A stretch of 64,000 nucleotides of DNA from assembly GCA_052061695.1 (NCBI GenBank), contig JBPZEY010000009.1; one strand, 5' to 3'. The DNA is from Alkalicoccus luteus. GTDB lineage: Bacteria > Bacillota > Bacilli > Bacillales > Salisediminibacteriaceae. Positions 51,136 to 60,079 of the stretch are shown piece by piece. Under the pieces are notes generated by a model that saw only the letters and a program-made list of their open reading frames with translations, made no database searches and was not told the DNA's origin. Both the position numbers and the translations under genes were made by a program. Position 1 is the first letter of the stretch; each line of letters starts with the position of its first letter.

Positions 51136-52263
51136 TTACTCCCAGCGTTTTAACGCTTCGTCCGCAAGCTGGTCAAGTACAATATCATCCATCGGCGGAT
51201 TATGCAGGCCTGCGCGAATATCCCGGTAGCAGCGCTGCAAGGTGCTTTGCGCTGACAGGCTGCCGGCTCCGCCGACCCGCATTGCCAAATCGACGATCCG
51301 CATGCCGTTATTTGTCACCGTGTACTTTGCAGCTGAGAGATCCGGCTGTACGAGACCTCTCTCCTCTAATGGCAAGGCTTCATACTGCTCCGCTACCTTG
51401 TACAAGACTGCTTCACTCTGGCGGAGGAGCAGTTCCATTTCCCCAAGCTTTGACCGTACGTGTGCTGTTTCACTGATTGTCCCATCCAGGGAATTCGGGG
51501 AGTAAGAGCGACTGAATTCAGCAGCTGTTCGAAATGCACGCTCTGCAATTCCCAAATAACAGGCCGGGATGTGCAGAAGCCATCCATTGACCGGCGGCAC
51601 AGGCTGAGGCTTCAGCTGAATCTTAGCCTCCTCACTCAGCTCCACGTTCTCAAGCTGTAAATCATGACTTGCAGTGCCTCGCATCGCAACCGAATCCCAC
51701 GTAGGCTGGATTGTTATACCTGCTGTTTTCATTGGCACGAGAAACTGCGCCGGACCCTCTCCTTCTATATCTGCGGTGATGGCCGCGTAATCAAGCGCTG
51801 GGGCCATAGAGGCAAAGGCTTTGCTGCCGTTCAGCTTCCAGCCCTTATTCGTCCGTTCTGCAGTTGTTTCCGGCAGGCCTCCTCTTGCAGGACTTCCGGA
51901 AGCCCGCTCGGAAGCAACTGCGTTATATAGTTTTCCTGAAACGGCTTCCTTCATGAGAAACTGCTGCTGCTCTTCGATCCACAAATCATACTGTCTCATA
52001 TGATAAAGCAGTCCGTTATGCCATCCCATACATAAAGCGGATGCTCCATCTGCACGGGCAAGCCGCTGCTGCATCCTTAAAAAGTCCGGCAGATTCAAAC
52101 CGGCTCCCCCAACGTGCTCGGGTACGGTCAACGCGGTATAACCTGCATTTATCAGCATCTCAGCTGTTTCGGCCGGAAAGGTCCCTTCCCGATCATGCTT
52201 GTCACCAACCGCTGCAATCGTTTCTTCCTGTTCCAGCAGCCAGTCCATCATGTTTTCTGTCAC
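51136..52263 (-). CDS. Acyl-CoA dehydrogenase family protein
   Basis: 375 aa FAD-dependent dehydrogenase-like protein: N-terminal helical region (LTVPEHVGGAGLNLPDFLRMQ), a middle beta domain (KGWKLNGSKAFASMAPALDYAAI) and a C-terminal helical domain (LVQPDLSAAKYTVTNNGMRIVDLAMRVGGAGSL). The pattern fits the acyl-CoA dehydrogenase superfamily and may be nearer to DszC/NcnH-type flavin monooxygenases than to a beta-oxidation enzyme, since no catalytic Glu is obvious to me. The most likely start is a GTG at 52263, 5 bases after GGAGGTGA. No fatty-acid genes are adjacent. Confidence 0.8.
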   Translation of the reverse strand: MTENMMDWLLEQEETIAAVGDKHDREGTFPAETAEMLINAGYTALTVPEHVGGAGLNLPDFLRMQQRLARADGASALCMGWHNGLLYHMRQYDLWIEEQQQFLMKEAVSGKLYNAVASERASGSPARGGLPETTAERTNKGWKLNGSKAFASMAPALDYAAITADIEGEGPAQFLVPMKTAGITIQPTWDSVAMRGTASHDLQLENVELSEEAKIQLKPQPVPPVNGWLLHIPACYLGIAERAFRTAAEFSRSYSPNSLDGTISETAHVRSKLGEMELLLRQSEAVLYKVAEQYEALPLEERGLVQPDLSAAKYTVTNNGMRIVDLAMRVGGAGSLSAQSTLQRCYRDIRAGLHNPPMDDIVLDQLADEALKRWE

Positions 52264-52335
52264 ATCCGTCACCTCCACATACCCATATGCTACACCTTGT
52301 CTTTCTATTATAGCTACTCTTACGCCCGCTAAAAA

Positions 52336-52367
52336 AACAAAAACAGTCTCTATCATAAGAGACTGTC
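52336..52367 (-). terminator. Terminator of the rsbQ-like/GGDEF operon
   Basis: Minus strand stem ACAGTCTCT / AGAGACTGT with a TATGAT-type loop, followed by TTTTTG. Confidence 0.85.
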
Positions 52368-52441
52368 AAATTGCGAACTCTGTATTAGGTTTACAGGTAA
52401 ACGGGCCATTTTGCTGAGGTTTTGCCGTAATGGTGAAGAAG

Positions 52442-53407
52442 TTAATCTTTCATATCATCCTGATAAACAACTACTTGATTGCGTCCGCCATTTTTCGCGG
52501 CATACAACGCGTGATCAGCCCGCTGCATCATTGTTTCAGCAGAGTCAGAAGGCTGCCATTCGGCAATTCCTCCGCTTACCGTAATCGGACGGGATTCCCA
52601 ATTTCGTGACTCCATATGCATCCGGATATCATTTCCTGCTGCTTCAGCCTGAAGGGCGTTAACGGAGCTGAACAGAACGAGGAATTCTTCTCCTCCCAGA
52701 CGCCCGACAGTATCCCCTTCACGAATGATTGCCTGCAGCTCCCTGCCAAGCTCGCGCAGCACGTCATCGCCTACATGGTGGCCGTATTGGTCATTTACCA
52801 GCTTGAAGTGATCAATGTCGATCAGCATGACAGTGAACGGCACGTAATTCACATTAGCAGCATGAAGCAGCGATTTAAGACGCTCCTCCAAAAACCGCCT
52901 GTTCGGCAGACCGGTTAATTCATCCGTGATCGACAGACGTGAAAGTTTCTTATTTAAATTCATAAGTTCACGTCGTTTATCTTCATACTCCCGCATGACC
53001 GTCTGCAGTTCTCTAAACGCTGCATCTTTATCTTCCAGAATTTGCTCAGACTGCTTTTTGGCATGCATTAGCTCCTGTTCATATTCTTCCCGCTGACTCA
53101 TTTTCACCAGTGCACAAAGAACGAGGTCGTCCTGCCGCACGGCGTTGACCAACATAGGTATGGAGGAGCCGTCACGGTGTCTGAACGTCAGGTGCATCTC
53201 TGCAATTTCCCCGTGGACCATCATAAGCGGGGCAAAATACGTTTGAAAGTAAATGCGTGATGGTCTCGTTAACAGATCATGTACATGGGTTCCTGGCGAA
53301 TCAGTACGGCCTAACATTGTATCCAGTGTCTTATTCACCGCTAAGACATTTCCATCTATATCCAGTTCAAGCAGTCCGCACGGAAGATCATCAAACAGCC
53401 GGTTCAT
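52442..53407 (-). CDS. PAS-GGDEF diguanylate cyclase
   Basis: 321 aa, no membrane helix. Residues 1-105 are a PAS domain (LPCGLLELDIDGNVLAVNKT). A coiled-coil linker spans about 106-155. The GGDEF domain (156-320) has DELTGLPNRRFLEERL and an intact active site GGEEF at 238-242, so it should make c-di-GMP, and an RxxD inhibitory site at 229-232 placed exactly five residues before it. Its ATG overlaps the upstream RsbQ-like hydrolase gene by 4 bases. RsbQ in B. subtilis works on the PAS domain of the phosphatase RsbP, so here the same sensor logic may feed c-di-GMP. Confidence 0.92.
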   Translation of the reverse strand: MNRLFDDLPCGLLELDIDGNVLAVNKTLDTMLGRTDSPGTHVHDLLTRPSRIYFQTYFAPLMMVHGEIAEMHLTFRHRDGSSIPMLVNAVRQDDLVLCALVKMSQREEYEQELMHAKKQSEQILEDKDAAFRELQTVMREYEDKRRELMNLNKKLSRLSITDELTGLPNRRFLEERLKSLLHAANVNYVPFTVMLIDIDHFKLVNDQYGHHVGDDVLRELGRELQAIIREGDTVGRLGGEEFLVLFSSVNALQAEAAGNDIRMHMESRNWESRPITVSGGIAEWQPSDSAETMMQRADHALYAAKNGGRNQVVVYQDDMKD

Positions 53408-54228
53408 TCAGTGCTCCCTGCCTCTCGCGCAGTTACAAAGCGAAGGATGTGCGTGACTAACTCCTGCGGGGCACTGAGATGCGGATTGTGACCTGTTGCT
53501 TCAAGCAGCACCAGTTCACTGTCTGTAAGCTGGTCATGAATGAATTCAACAGCCTTAAGCGGTGAAATCGTATCCTCCTGCCCCTGCAGAATTAATACCG
53601 GCTTGTTCAGCTCCCTAATCCGCTCACGCATATCGATCTGAAACGTCACCTCTGCAAATTGGCGGGTAATGGCCGCATTATTTCGAGTCAGACGTTCTTC
53701 AAACTCCGCTGTCAGGTGATCCGGATTCGATGGTCCCATCGCTACCGGTGCGAGCATTTTTGCCCATTCCTTGTAGTTTCTTTCCATCAGCGTCAGCAGC
53801 TCATTAATTTCATCCCGCTCGAACCCGCCGTAGTAGGAGTTATCATTCAAATAGTGGGCGGATGGTCCAATCATCGTAAGCGTCTGAAACAAATCCGGCC
53901 GCTCAATCGCAGCTTCAGCACCGATCATGCCGCTTACAGAATGACCAACAAAGTGAACACCCGTCAGATTTCTTTCATCCAATATCGCAATAATATCCTC
54001 CGCATACCCTGATTCACTGCTGTACCGGATAGGATCATAAGCAGAAAGATCCGACTTTCCCGCCCCCGTGTAATCAAACGTGATCACATGAAATGATTCT
54101 GATAAGTGCGGAATCATTTCCTGCCACACCTGTTGATCGGTTCCAAAGCCGTGAGCCAGCATCAGCGTTTCCGTTCCGTTCCCGTATTCCTGAACGTGGT
54201 TTTGCTTATATGTAGAAAGCGCCATCAT
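53404..54228 (-). CDS. RsbQ-like alpha/beta hydrolase
   Basis: 274 aa. The match to B. subtilis RsbQ is close: LAHGFGTDQQVW, FDYTGAGKSDLSAYD, RYSSESGYAEDI, FVGHSVSG (nucleophile Ser97), GPSAHYLNDNSYYGGFERDEI, and the Asp and His in LILQGQEDTISP and EATGHNPHL. RsbQ and its catalytic triad are required to activate the PAS domain of RsbP in the energy-stress branch of SigB control. Here the partner gene is a PAS-GGDEF protein instead. I choose the ATG at 54228 behind AAGGGGG; the longer frame to 54294 has no ribosome site. The region 54229-54457 has no gene. Confidence 0.9.
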   Translation of the reverse strand: MMALSTYKQNHVQEYGNGTETLMLAHGFGTDQQVWQEMIPHLSESFHVITFDYTGAGKSDLSAYDPIRYSSESGYAEDIIAILDERNLTGVHFVGHSVSGMIGAEAAIERPDLFQTLTMIGPSAHYLNDNSYYGGFERDEINELLTLMERNYKEWAKMLAPVAMGPSNPDHLTAEFEERLTRNNAAITRQFAEVTFQIDMRERIRELNKPVLILQGQEDTISPLKAVEFIHDQLTDSELVLLEATGHNPHLSAPQELVTHILRFVTAREAGSTE

Positions 54229-54457
54229 GAATGCCCCCTTTTTTATACAGTATAGCATACCGGAAAGAGCGGTGATTCCTTCTTCTGTGAACAAATCAGG
54301 ACTATCTCATTCCATATTTACCAGCAGCTCCTATATTTTATCAAACAGGCTCTTTTCTTCACCATGATTCCCACAATTTTTGCTAATGATGTCATATAGC
54401 AAAGTAAATTTCCTGTGATATAGTATTTATATCCTACATCTAAAGGTGGCGAAGAAG

Positions 54458-57436
54458 GTGAGAATTTTTACGGTTATACTACTGACTCTGGCTGCAACAG
54501 TTTTTGCAGCACCTTTTATTTGGTGGTATTTGTCTGCTGACTCTGATTTGCAGGCAGCTGTCGTTTCAAGAGATGGTATTACTGAAATCAAAGAAGCTGA
54601 CGGCGGAGCAGCCTGGCTTTTTCCCCATGCTAAATTAAATACCAATACTATTACAGAAGACACCTATCAGGAAGCCGGTCTCATCGCCGTACTTGATAAT
54701 GGAAACAGTGATTCTTTCTCCCAGGACGTCTGGCTGCGAGTAAAATCTTCAGTTGAAAGCGGTGATACAGATGTAATCATAGAATCGGCGGTGCTGACAG
54801 GGTCAACTGAACACGATGTTCGCAGCGATATTCTGTCTTTTACTGAGTCTTCCTGGTCCGGCTGGAGCGGGCGTTGGATGTCATCATTAAATAAATCGGA
54901 TGGACACGTGCCTGAAAGTCTGATTTCATTCTATGAACAGAAGAAAGATTGGGATTATAGCGGGTCCGGATACGTGTTTGTCCATGAAAGTACAGGTGAT
55001 ATTCTGGCGCTAGAGTCCGATGGAAACGGCCCTTTTCTTGACTTCACAGAATTAGGAAAGGAGCTCTATGACGTTGAAGAATCTCCTCATTTCAACGGTT
55101 GGTTTCAGTTAGTAGAGGCGGACAGCAGTGATCATCTTGCTGCTTCATTCAACCTGAATCTGACTGAATCGGAAGCATCTATTCTGCTAGATGCGTCTAT
55201 TCCTGTCACGCCAGCGGCTGTACAGCAGTTTCGTCGCAGCGGTTCGAACATTACTTTTTTAAGCGGGACCTTCTCTGAACTGGATGCCGCCCCTTTATCT
55301 TATCGCTATAAGCATCCTGCTTTCATCGATCGAATCCGCGCAGCTGTGCCGGGTGAACCGGAAGATCGATTTTTCTGGCTGACCGGTAAAAACTTGTTTA
55401 CACACGCCATTACTTCAGCTGAAGAGTCAGATGAAGCGGAAGCAGCTCCTGTCGAATTGCCGGCTGGATTTGAAGATTCAGGGGCTGTTTATCACGCTAA
55501 AATCAACGATCAGCATATGGAGGTCTACCAGGATGGGGAATGGCAGCACCTGCCTGTCAAAGGCGTGAACATGGGCATGGGCAAGCCCGGCTATTTTCCT
55601 GGCGAAGCGGCGATTAACCGTTCGGAGTATCGCCGCTGGTTTGAACAGATCGGAGAGTTGAATGCTAATACAATCCGTATCTATACGATTCATCCTCCTG
55701 TCTTTTATGAGGAACTGGCGGCCTACAATCAATCGGCCGAGGAACCGCTGTATGTCATGCACGGTGTTTGGATCGATGAGGAACCATTGGAAGAGACACT
55801 GGATGCATTTGATGAAGAAATTATTTCTATTTTTGAAGATGAAATGAAAGACGTTGTCGACGTCATTCACGGAAATGCGATTATCGAACACGTGCCAGGT
55901 CATGCCTCAGGAGTATATGAGTCAGATGTCTCGCCTTACGTGAGTGCCTGGGTGATTGGAATCGAGTGGTATCCGTCCATGGTGGAAAACATGGACGAGA
56001 CCTATCCGGACATACCTGACATGGAAGGCGACTTCGTCTACACGGAAGATGCTGCCCCATTTGAAATATGGCTTGCAGAGCGTTTTGAAACTCTGCTCGC
56101 CTATGAATACGAAACGTATGAAGCCGTCAGACCGATCAGCTTCACTAACTGGGTAACGACCGACAAACTGACGCATGAGGCAGAGCCGCTGGAGCAGGAA
56201 GATCTTGCCTCTGTTGACCCTGACACGATTTACTTGCAAGGTCCCGCAGAAGCTGCCGGGCAGTTTGCTTCTTATCATGTTTATCCATATTATCCGGACT
56301 TTTTAAATCTTGAAGACCAATATTTGGAGTACGAGGATCACACCGGTGAGCCAAACAACTACGCCGGATACCTTCATGATTTAAAAGCAGCACACCGGCT
56401 CCCGCTGCTGATTGCGGAATTTGGCATTCCTGCATCGAGAGGACGTACGCATGCCAATCCGTTTGGCTGGGATCAAGGACATATATCTGAACAGCAGCAA
56501 GGCCAAATCACCGCCCATCTGTATGAGACGATTGAATCGTTTGATCTGATGGGAGGACTCGTATTTTCCTGGCAGGATGAATGGTTTAAACGGACATGGA
56601 ATACAATGGATTACGACGATCCGGACAGAAGACCGTACTGGTCAGACATTCAGACAAATGAGCAGCATTTTGGACTGCTGAGCTTTGACCGGTACAAAAT
56701 ACGAATCAACGGAGAAGATGACTGGATAAGCCGAACAGAGCTTGGCACCTCCCCAGAGCAGTTGCGTGTTGCAGCCGAACACGACGAAACGTATTTATAC
56801 CTTCAATTTGATGGCGCCGAGGCAGATGACTTTACGGTTTACCTCAGTATAAGAGAAGATGAAGGTGTCGATATCAACGGATTCCCTGCAGATTATCGTA
56901 TGAGGCTGGGCAGTGAACAAGGAAAACTGGAAGTAGCAGGAGACTATGATCCGTTTTATGTGGATTATGCAGAGGAGGCTTTAAACGAAGAGGGCGGCTG
57001 GTCTAAATCGCTGACCGACGTCTTCCATCCAATCCGGCTGGCACTGAACAAGGAAATGGTCAGACCGGACACGGGAAAAACATTGCCGTTTGAATACGAT
57101 GAGACAGGCGTTTTATTAAGAGGCTCCGCTGATCCTGATGATGACAATTGGAGCTCCCTGCACGATTTTGAAACAAACGGAACATATACAGAAGTAAGAA
57201 TTCCATGGCTCATGCTAAATGCAACAGATCCAGGCAGCCGTGAATTTTTAGGTGACGTGTGGGCGGATGGCTTCTCTGACCGTATTGCTATTAACGCCAT
57301 CGATATCGCGATTGAACAGAATGGAGATTTATATCAGTTCGATACCGGTTACACATGGGAAACATGGGACTTACCGATGTCTGAGGAACGGTTAAAAGAT
57401 TCTTATTACGATGTACAAGATGCATTTGAAGACTGA
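54458..57436 (+). CDS. Large membrane-anchored glycosidase-like protein
   Basis: 992 aa. An N-terminal hydrophobic helix (RIFTVILLTLAATVFAAPFIWWYL) anchors a large acidic extracellular chain. From about 370 to 720 it resembles a (beta/alpha)8 glycoside hydrolase: VKGVNMGMGKPGYFPGEAAI, NTIRIYTIHPPVFY, a candidate acid/base Glu in VIGIEWYPS and a nucleophile Glu in LLIAEFGIPASRG, then FSWQDEWFKRTWNT. A beta-sandwich follows. I cannot name a family. GTG at 54458 follows AGGTGG by 8 bases; the GTG at 54446 has no ribosome site. A TauE/SafE permease starts 18 bases downstream. Confidence 0.75.
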   Translation: MRIFTVILLTLAATVFAAPFIWWYLSADSDLQAAVVSRDGITEIKEADGGAAWLFPHAKLNTNTITEDTYQEAGLIAVLDNGNSDSFSQDVWLRVKSSVESGDTDVIIESAVLTGSTEHDVRSDILSFTESSWSGWSGRWMSSLNKSDGHVPESLISFYEQKKDWDYSGSGYVFVHESTGDILALESDGNGPFLDFTELGKELYDVEESPHFNGWFQLVEADSSDHLAASFNLNLTESEASILLDASIPVTPAAVQQFRRSGSNITFLSGTFSELDAAPLSYRYKHPAFIDRIRAAVPGEPEDRFFWLTGKNLFTHAITSAEESDEAEAAPVELPAGFEDSGAVYHAKINDQHMEVYQDGEWQHLPVKGVNMGMGKPGYFPGEAAINRSEYRRWFEQIGELNANTIRIYTIHPPVFYEELAAYNQSAEEPLYVMHGVWIDEEPLEETLDAFDEEIISIFEDEMKDVVDVIHGNAIIEHVPGHASGVYESDVSPYVSAWVIGIEWYPSMVENMDETYPDIPDMEGDFVYTEDAAPFEIWLAERFETLLAYEYETYEAVRPISFTNWVTTDKLTHEAEPLEQEDLASVDPDTIYLQGPAEAAGQFASYHVYPYYPDFLNLEDQYLEYEDHTGEPNNYAGYLHDLKAAHRLPLLIAEFGIPASRGRTHANPFGWDQGHISEQQQGQITAHLYETIESFDLMGGLVFSWQDEWFKRTWNTMDYDDPDRRPYWSDIQTNEQHFGLLSFDRYKIRINGEDDWISRTELGTSPEQLRVAAEHDETYLYLQFDGAEADDFTVYLSIREDEGVDINGFPADYRMRLGSEQGKLEVAGDYDPFYVDYAEEALNEEGGWSKSLTDVFHPIRLALNKEMVRPDTGKTLPFEYDETGVLLRGSADPDDDNWSSLHDFETNGTYTEVRIPWLMLNATDPGSREFLGDVWADGFSDRIAINAIDIAIEQNGDLYQFDTGYTWETWDLPMSEERLKDSYYDVQDAFED

Positions 57437-57454
57437 TTCACATGGAGGACAATT

Positions 57455-58198
57455 ATGGACCTGCCGACAGGTTTGCTGATCATCACAGCCGTTTGCGCAC
57501 TGCTGATCGGTATTTCCAAAACTGCATTGCCAACGCTCGGGATATTTGTCGTCGCTGTTATGGCGACGATATTCCCGGCGAGAGAGTCAATTGGAATTGT
57601 CCTTCCGATGCTGATTGCAGCAGACCTTGTTGCGGTCGTCTACTATCGGCGAAGCGTCGACTGGCCAACGCTTTTTCGGCTTCTTCCATGGGTAAGCGGC
57701 GGGCTGGCCATCGGTTTTCTATTCTTATTCTCTATGGAAAGCGGGCGTGCTATTGAGATCGCACTTGGGCTGATCATTACGGCAATGGTCGTGCTTCAAG
57801 TACGCAATATGCGCAATGCGCCATCCGCAAAAGCAGATTATTCAAAACTTTTTCTCGTCGTCATTGGAACTCTCGCCGGCTTTACGACGATGATCGGCAA
57901 TGCGGCGGGACCGGTTATGGCAATTTTTTTACTTGCTGCCGGACTTCAGAAACAGGCGTTCATCGGCACCGGCGCCTGGTTTTTCCTGACCGTTAATCTG
58001 ATAAAAGTGCCGCTTTATGCTTCGCTCGGACTCATCACCATCTCTTCCCTGACGTTAAATGCAGTTATGCTGCCTTTTATCCTGCTCGGCACGTGGGCCG
58101 GAATTCGTTTGATCCGTCTGATTCCACAGAAGCTCTTTTCTGTGCTGATTCTGATATTAGCGCTCGCTGGAGGTTTAAGGCTGCTGTTTGGAACATAG
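57455..58198 (+). CDS. TauE/SafE (TSUP) family permease
   Basis: 247 aa with about eight membrane helices, of the TSUP family that exports or imports sulfite, sulfoacetate and related anions. The twofold pattern IGISKTALPTLGIFVVAVMATIFPARESIGIVLPML in the first half and GTLAGFTTMIGNAAGPVMAIFLLAAG in the second is typical. GGAGG precedes the ATG. It follows the glycosidase-like gene by 18 bases, so the two are likely co-transcribed, though a link in function is not clear. Confidence 0.9.
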   Translation: MDLPTGLLIITAVCALLIGISKTALPTLGIFVVAVMATIFPARESIGIVLPMLIAADLVAVVYYRRSVDWPTLFRLLPWVSGGLAIGFLFLFSMESGRAIEIALGLIITAMVVLQVRNMRNAPSAKADYSKLFLVVIGTLAGFTTMIGNAAGPVMAIFLLAAGLQKQAFIGTGAWFFLTVNLIKVPLYASLGLITISSLTLNAVMLPFILLGTWAGIRLIRLIPQKLFSVLILILALAGGLRLLFGT

Positions 58199-58248
58199 CC
58201 GTCTTATTTCCCTGGAAATGAACACGCCATTGTAAAAGGAGTGATTGG

Positions 58249-59076
58249 ATGCCTGAAGGTCCTGAGATTCGAAAAGCTGCTGACCGTGTTGAAAAAGCAG
58301 TGAAAAACAAAAAAGCAGCTGATATTTACTTTGCACATGACCACTTAAAAGGGTACGAAGATGTGCTGCGGGGGGCCATTATCACAGGAGTGGATACGAA
58401 AGGGAAAGCGATGCTGACCCGATTTGACAACGGGTACACCGTTTATTCACACAATCAGCTTTACGGAAAATGGGTCATTCGCAACGCCTTCAATTATCCG
58501 CAGACGAACCGGCAGCTTCGCTTTGCCGTCCATAACGAAAAAAAATCGGCCCTTCTATACAGCGCTTCTGATATCGAAGTGCTTCCGGATGAGGAAGTTG
58601 CTGAGCATCCTTTCATCCGGAAAGCTGGTCCCGACGTGTTCAGCGAAGACGTCACAGTCGATATGCTGAAAGAAAGATTCCACAGTAGAACATTCCGCAA
58701 CAGGCGCTGGGCTTCGTCTCTTCTCGACCAGGCCTTTGTCGCTGGGATCGGCAACTATCTGCGGAGTGAAGTGCTGTTTGCGGCAGGCGTCCACCCCTCC
58801 CTGCGTCCAGCAGACTGTTCCGAGGAACAAGTGACAAAAGCAGCGGAAGCCGTGATACAGATGATGTGGCAGTCGTACCGGCACGCTGGAATCACAAACG
58901 ATTTGTCGCTTGCTGAAAAGATGAAAAAGGCCGGCCGCCGGCGGAATGAATATAGGCACTGGGTGTTCTCGAGAGCTGAGCAAAGCTGCCACTTGTGCGG
59001 AACACCGATCACCAAAATACAGGTCGCTTCCAGAAGGCTGTACTTCTGTGAATCGTGCCAGCCGGAGCCCTCGTAG
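58249..59076 (+). CDS. nei: Fpg/Nei-type DNA glycosylase/AP lyase
   Basis: 275 aa. The catalytic N-terminus MPEGPEIRKAADRV has Pro2, the Schiff-base nucleophile, and Glu3. KGKAMLTRF supplies the conserved Lys, and the helix-two-turn-helix region is LLDQAFVAGIGNYLRSEVLF. A C-terminal zinc finger is present (CHLCGTPI...YFCESCQ). It removes oxidised pyrimidines or purines. The YSHNQLYGKW segment favours the endonuclease VIII branch. AAAGGAG lies 9 bases before the ATG. Confidence 0.92.
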   Translation: MPEGPEIRKAADRVEKAVKNKKAADIYFAHDHLKGYEDVLRGAIITGVDTKGKAMLTRFDNGYTVYSHNQLYGKWVIRNAFNYPQTNRQLRFAVHNEKKSALLYSASDIEVLPDEEVAEHPFIRKAGPDVFSEDVTVDMLKERFHSRTFRNRRWASSLLDQAFVAGIGNYLRSEVLFAAGVHPSLRPADCSEEQVTKAAEAVIQMMWQSYRHAGITNDLSLAEKMKKAGRRRNEYRHWVFSRAEQSCHLCGTPITKIQVASRRLYFCESCQPEPS

Positions 59077-59439
59077 GCTATCTCATTCGGAATATTAAGA
59101 GACATAAACGTTACAGCAGCCTTGTTTAATACCGAAGTGGCTTCTTTTAATAAATGCCTCCCTCGCATAGCTGTTCCGGCATCCTCTTCAACCCGTGTTC
59201 TGGATATTGAATGGCTCAACCGTTTCCTCATACCAAGATGGTTTGGGGAAATGGTTATTTATAAGGGCCCCTATTTTATCCGTGATCTGCATTAACTATC
59301 TCTAAGAAAATAATGACATACTAGAAATACTCGCAAATAAAAGAATTATAATATATAATTAAATATAAATGAATATTCTAAAAATATTGTCAATTAGTGC
59401 TGTAGTCAGAAATTATCTTTAAAAAAGGAGGAGGTTTCT
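59077..59439. other. Gene-free AT-rich stretch with a possible gene relic
   Basis: No supported gene. On the minus strand the first 155 bases read as a plausible protein fragment (VEEDAGTAMRGRHLLKEATS, then VLNKAAVTFMSLNIPNEIA) with no start signal or ending, which could be a decayed gene. The remainder (59260-59439) is AT-rich and probably contains the promoter of the following gene. Confidence 0.4.
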
Positions 59440-59479
59440 ATGGCAAGGAAAAAAAACCGATCACTATCATATTATTACT

Positions 59480-59914
59480 TTGTCATTTGATGACAATCTG
59501 AAAGCGTACCATTTATTTAGCCAGTTGAAGCACTATCATGCGGAAGGGCAAGTTGATTTACACCAGATTGTCGTCATTGAGAGGGAAGAAAACGGATCCT
59601 TTGCTTTTAAAGATGCTGCTGATTTATCTCGCTCCAATAAAGCAAGCAAAGGAGCATTGATCGGCATGGCAGTTGGTATACTGGGAGGTCCTTTTGGAAT
59701 CCTGTTCGGTACATTAACCGGAGGCATGATCGGAACCAGTAAAGATCTAAAAAGATTAAAAACCACTGAAGGGCTATTCAAAAGAACGATTGGGAATATT
59801 CAATTAGGAACTACAGGAATCATTGCTATTGGTGAAGAGTATGAAGAATCAATACTGGATGGGCTGGTGCAGGAACTTGGCGGAGAATTGACGAGAACGG
59901 ACGAAGAACTGTAA
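59480..59914 (+). CDS. DUF1269-type glycine-zipper protein, with an N-terminal frame problem
   Basis: 144 aa from a TTG at 59480. It belongs to the DUF1269 group: TLSFDDNLKAYHLFSQL at the start and a glycine-zipper membrane-like segment GALIGMAVGILGGPFGILFG. Its likely true start is the ATG at 59440, behind an excellent AAAGGAGGAGG, but that ATG is out of frame by one base. An 8-A run at 59449-59456 lies between. Deleting one A would give MARKKTDHYHII joined to TLSFDD, as in relatives. So it is either a frameshift, a sequencing error, or a slippery tract with two products. Function unknown. Confidence 0.7.
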   Translation: MSFDDNLKAYHLFSQLKHYHAEGQVDLHQIVVIEREENGSFAFKDAADLSRSNKASKGALIGMAVGILGGPFGILFGTLTGGMIGTSKDLKRLKTTEGLFKRTIGNIQLGTTGIIAIGEEYEESILDGLVQELGGELTRTDEEL

Positions 59915-59997
59915 GGCTGAATTCTTTGAATGGGTCTTTACAGAATAGGTGGTATGGTCCTCCGGCTAATAGAAAGGAAAATTGCTTTACTCAATGA

Positions 59998-60038
59998 ATA
60001 AGGAGACAGCATCGAATGAATCGATGCTGCCTCCTTAT
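59998..60038. other. Long imperfect inverted repeat
   Basis: ATAAGGAGACAGCATCGA and its near-complement TCGATGCTGCCTCCTTAT flank ATGAA; only one pair mismatches. It lies between convergent genes and has no T tract in either direction. It may still act as a bidirectional terminator or transcript stabiliser. Confidence 0.55.
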
Positions 60039-60079
60039 GATGCTTCACCTGACCAAAAAACCGAAGACACTGACAACAC

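Noticed and set aside
55478..56435. Minus-strand frames inside the large glycosidase-like gene
   Set aside because: No start signals; shadows of the plus-strand gene.
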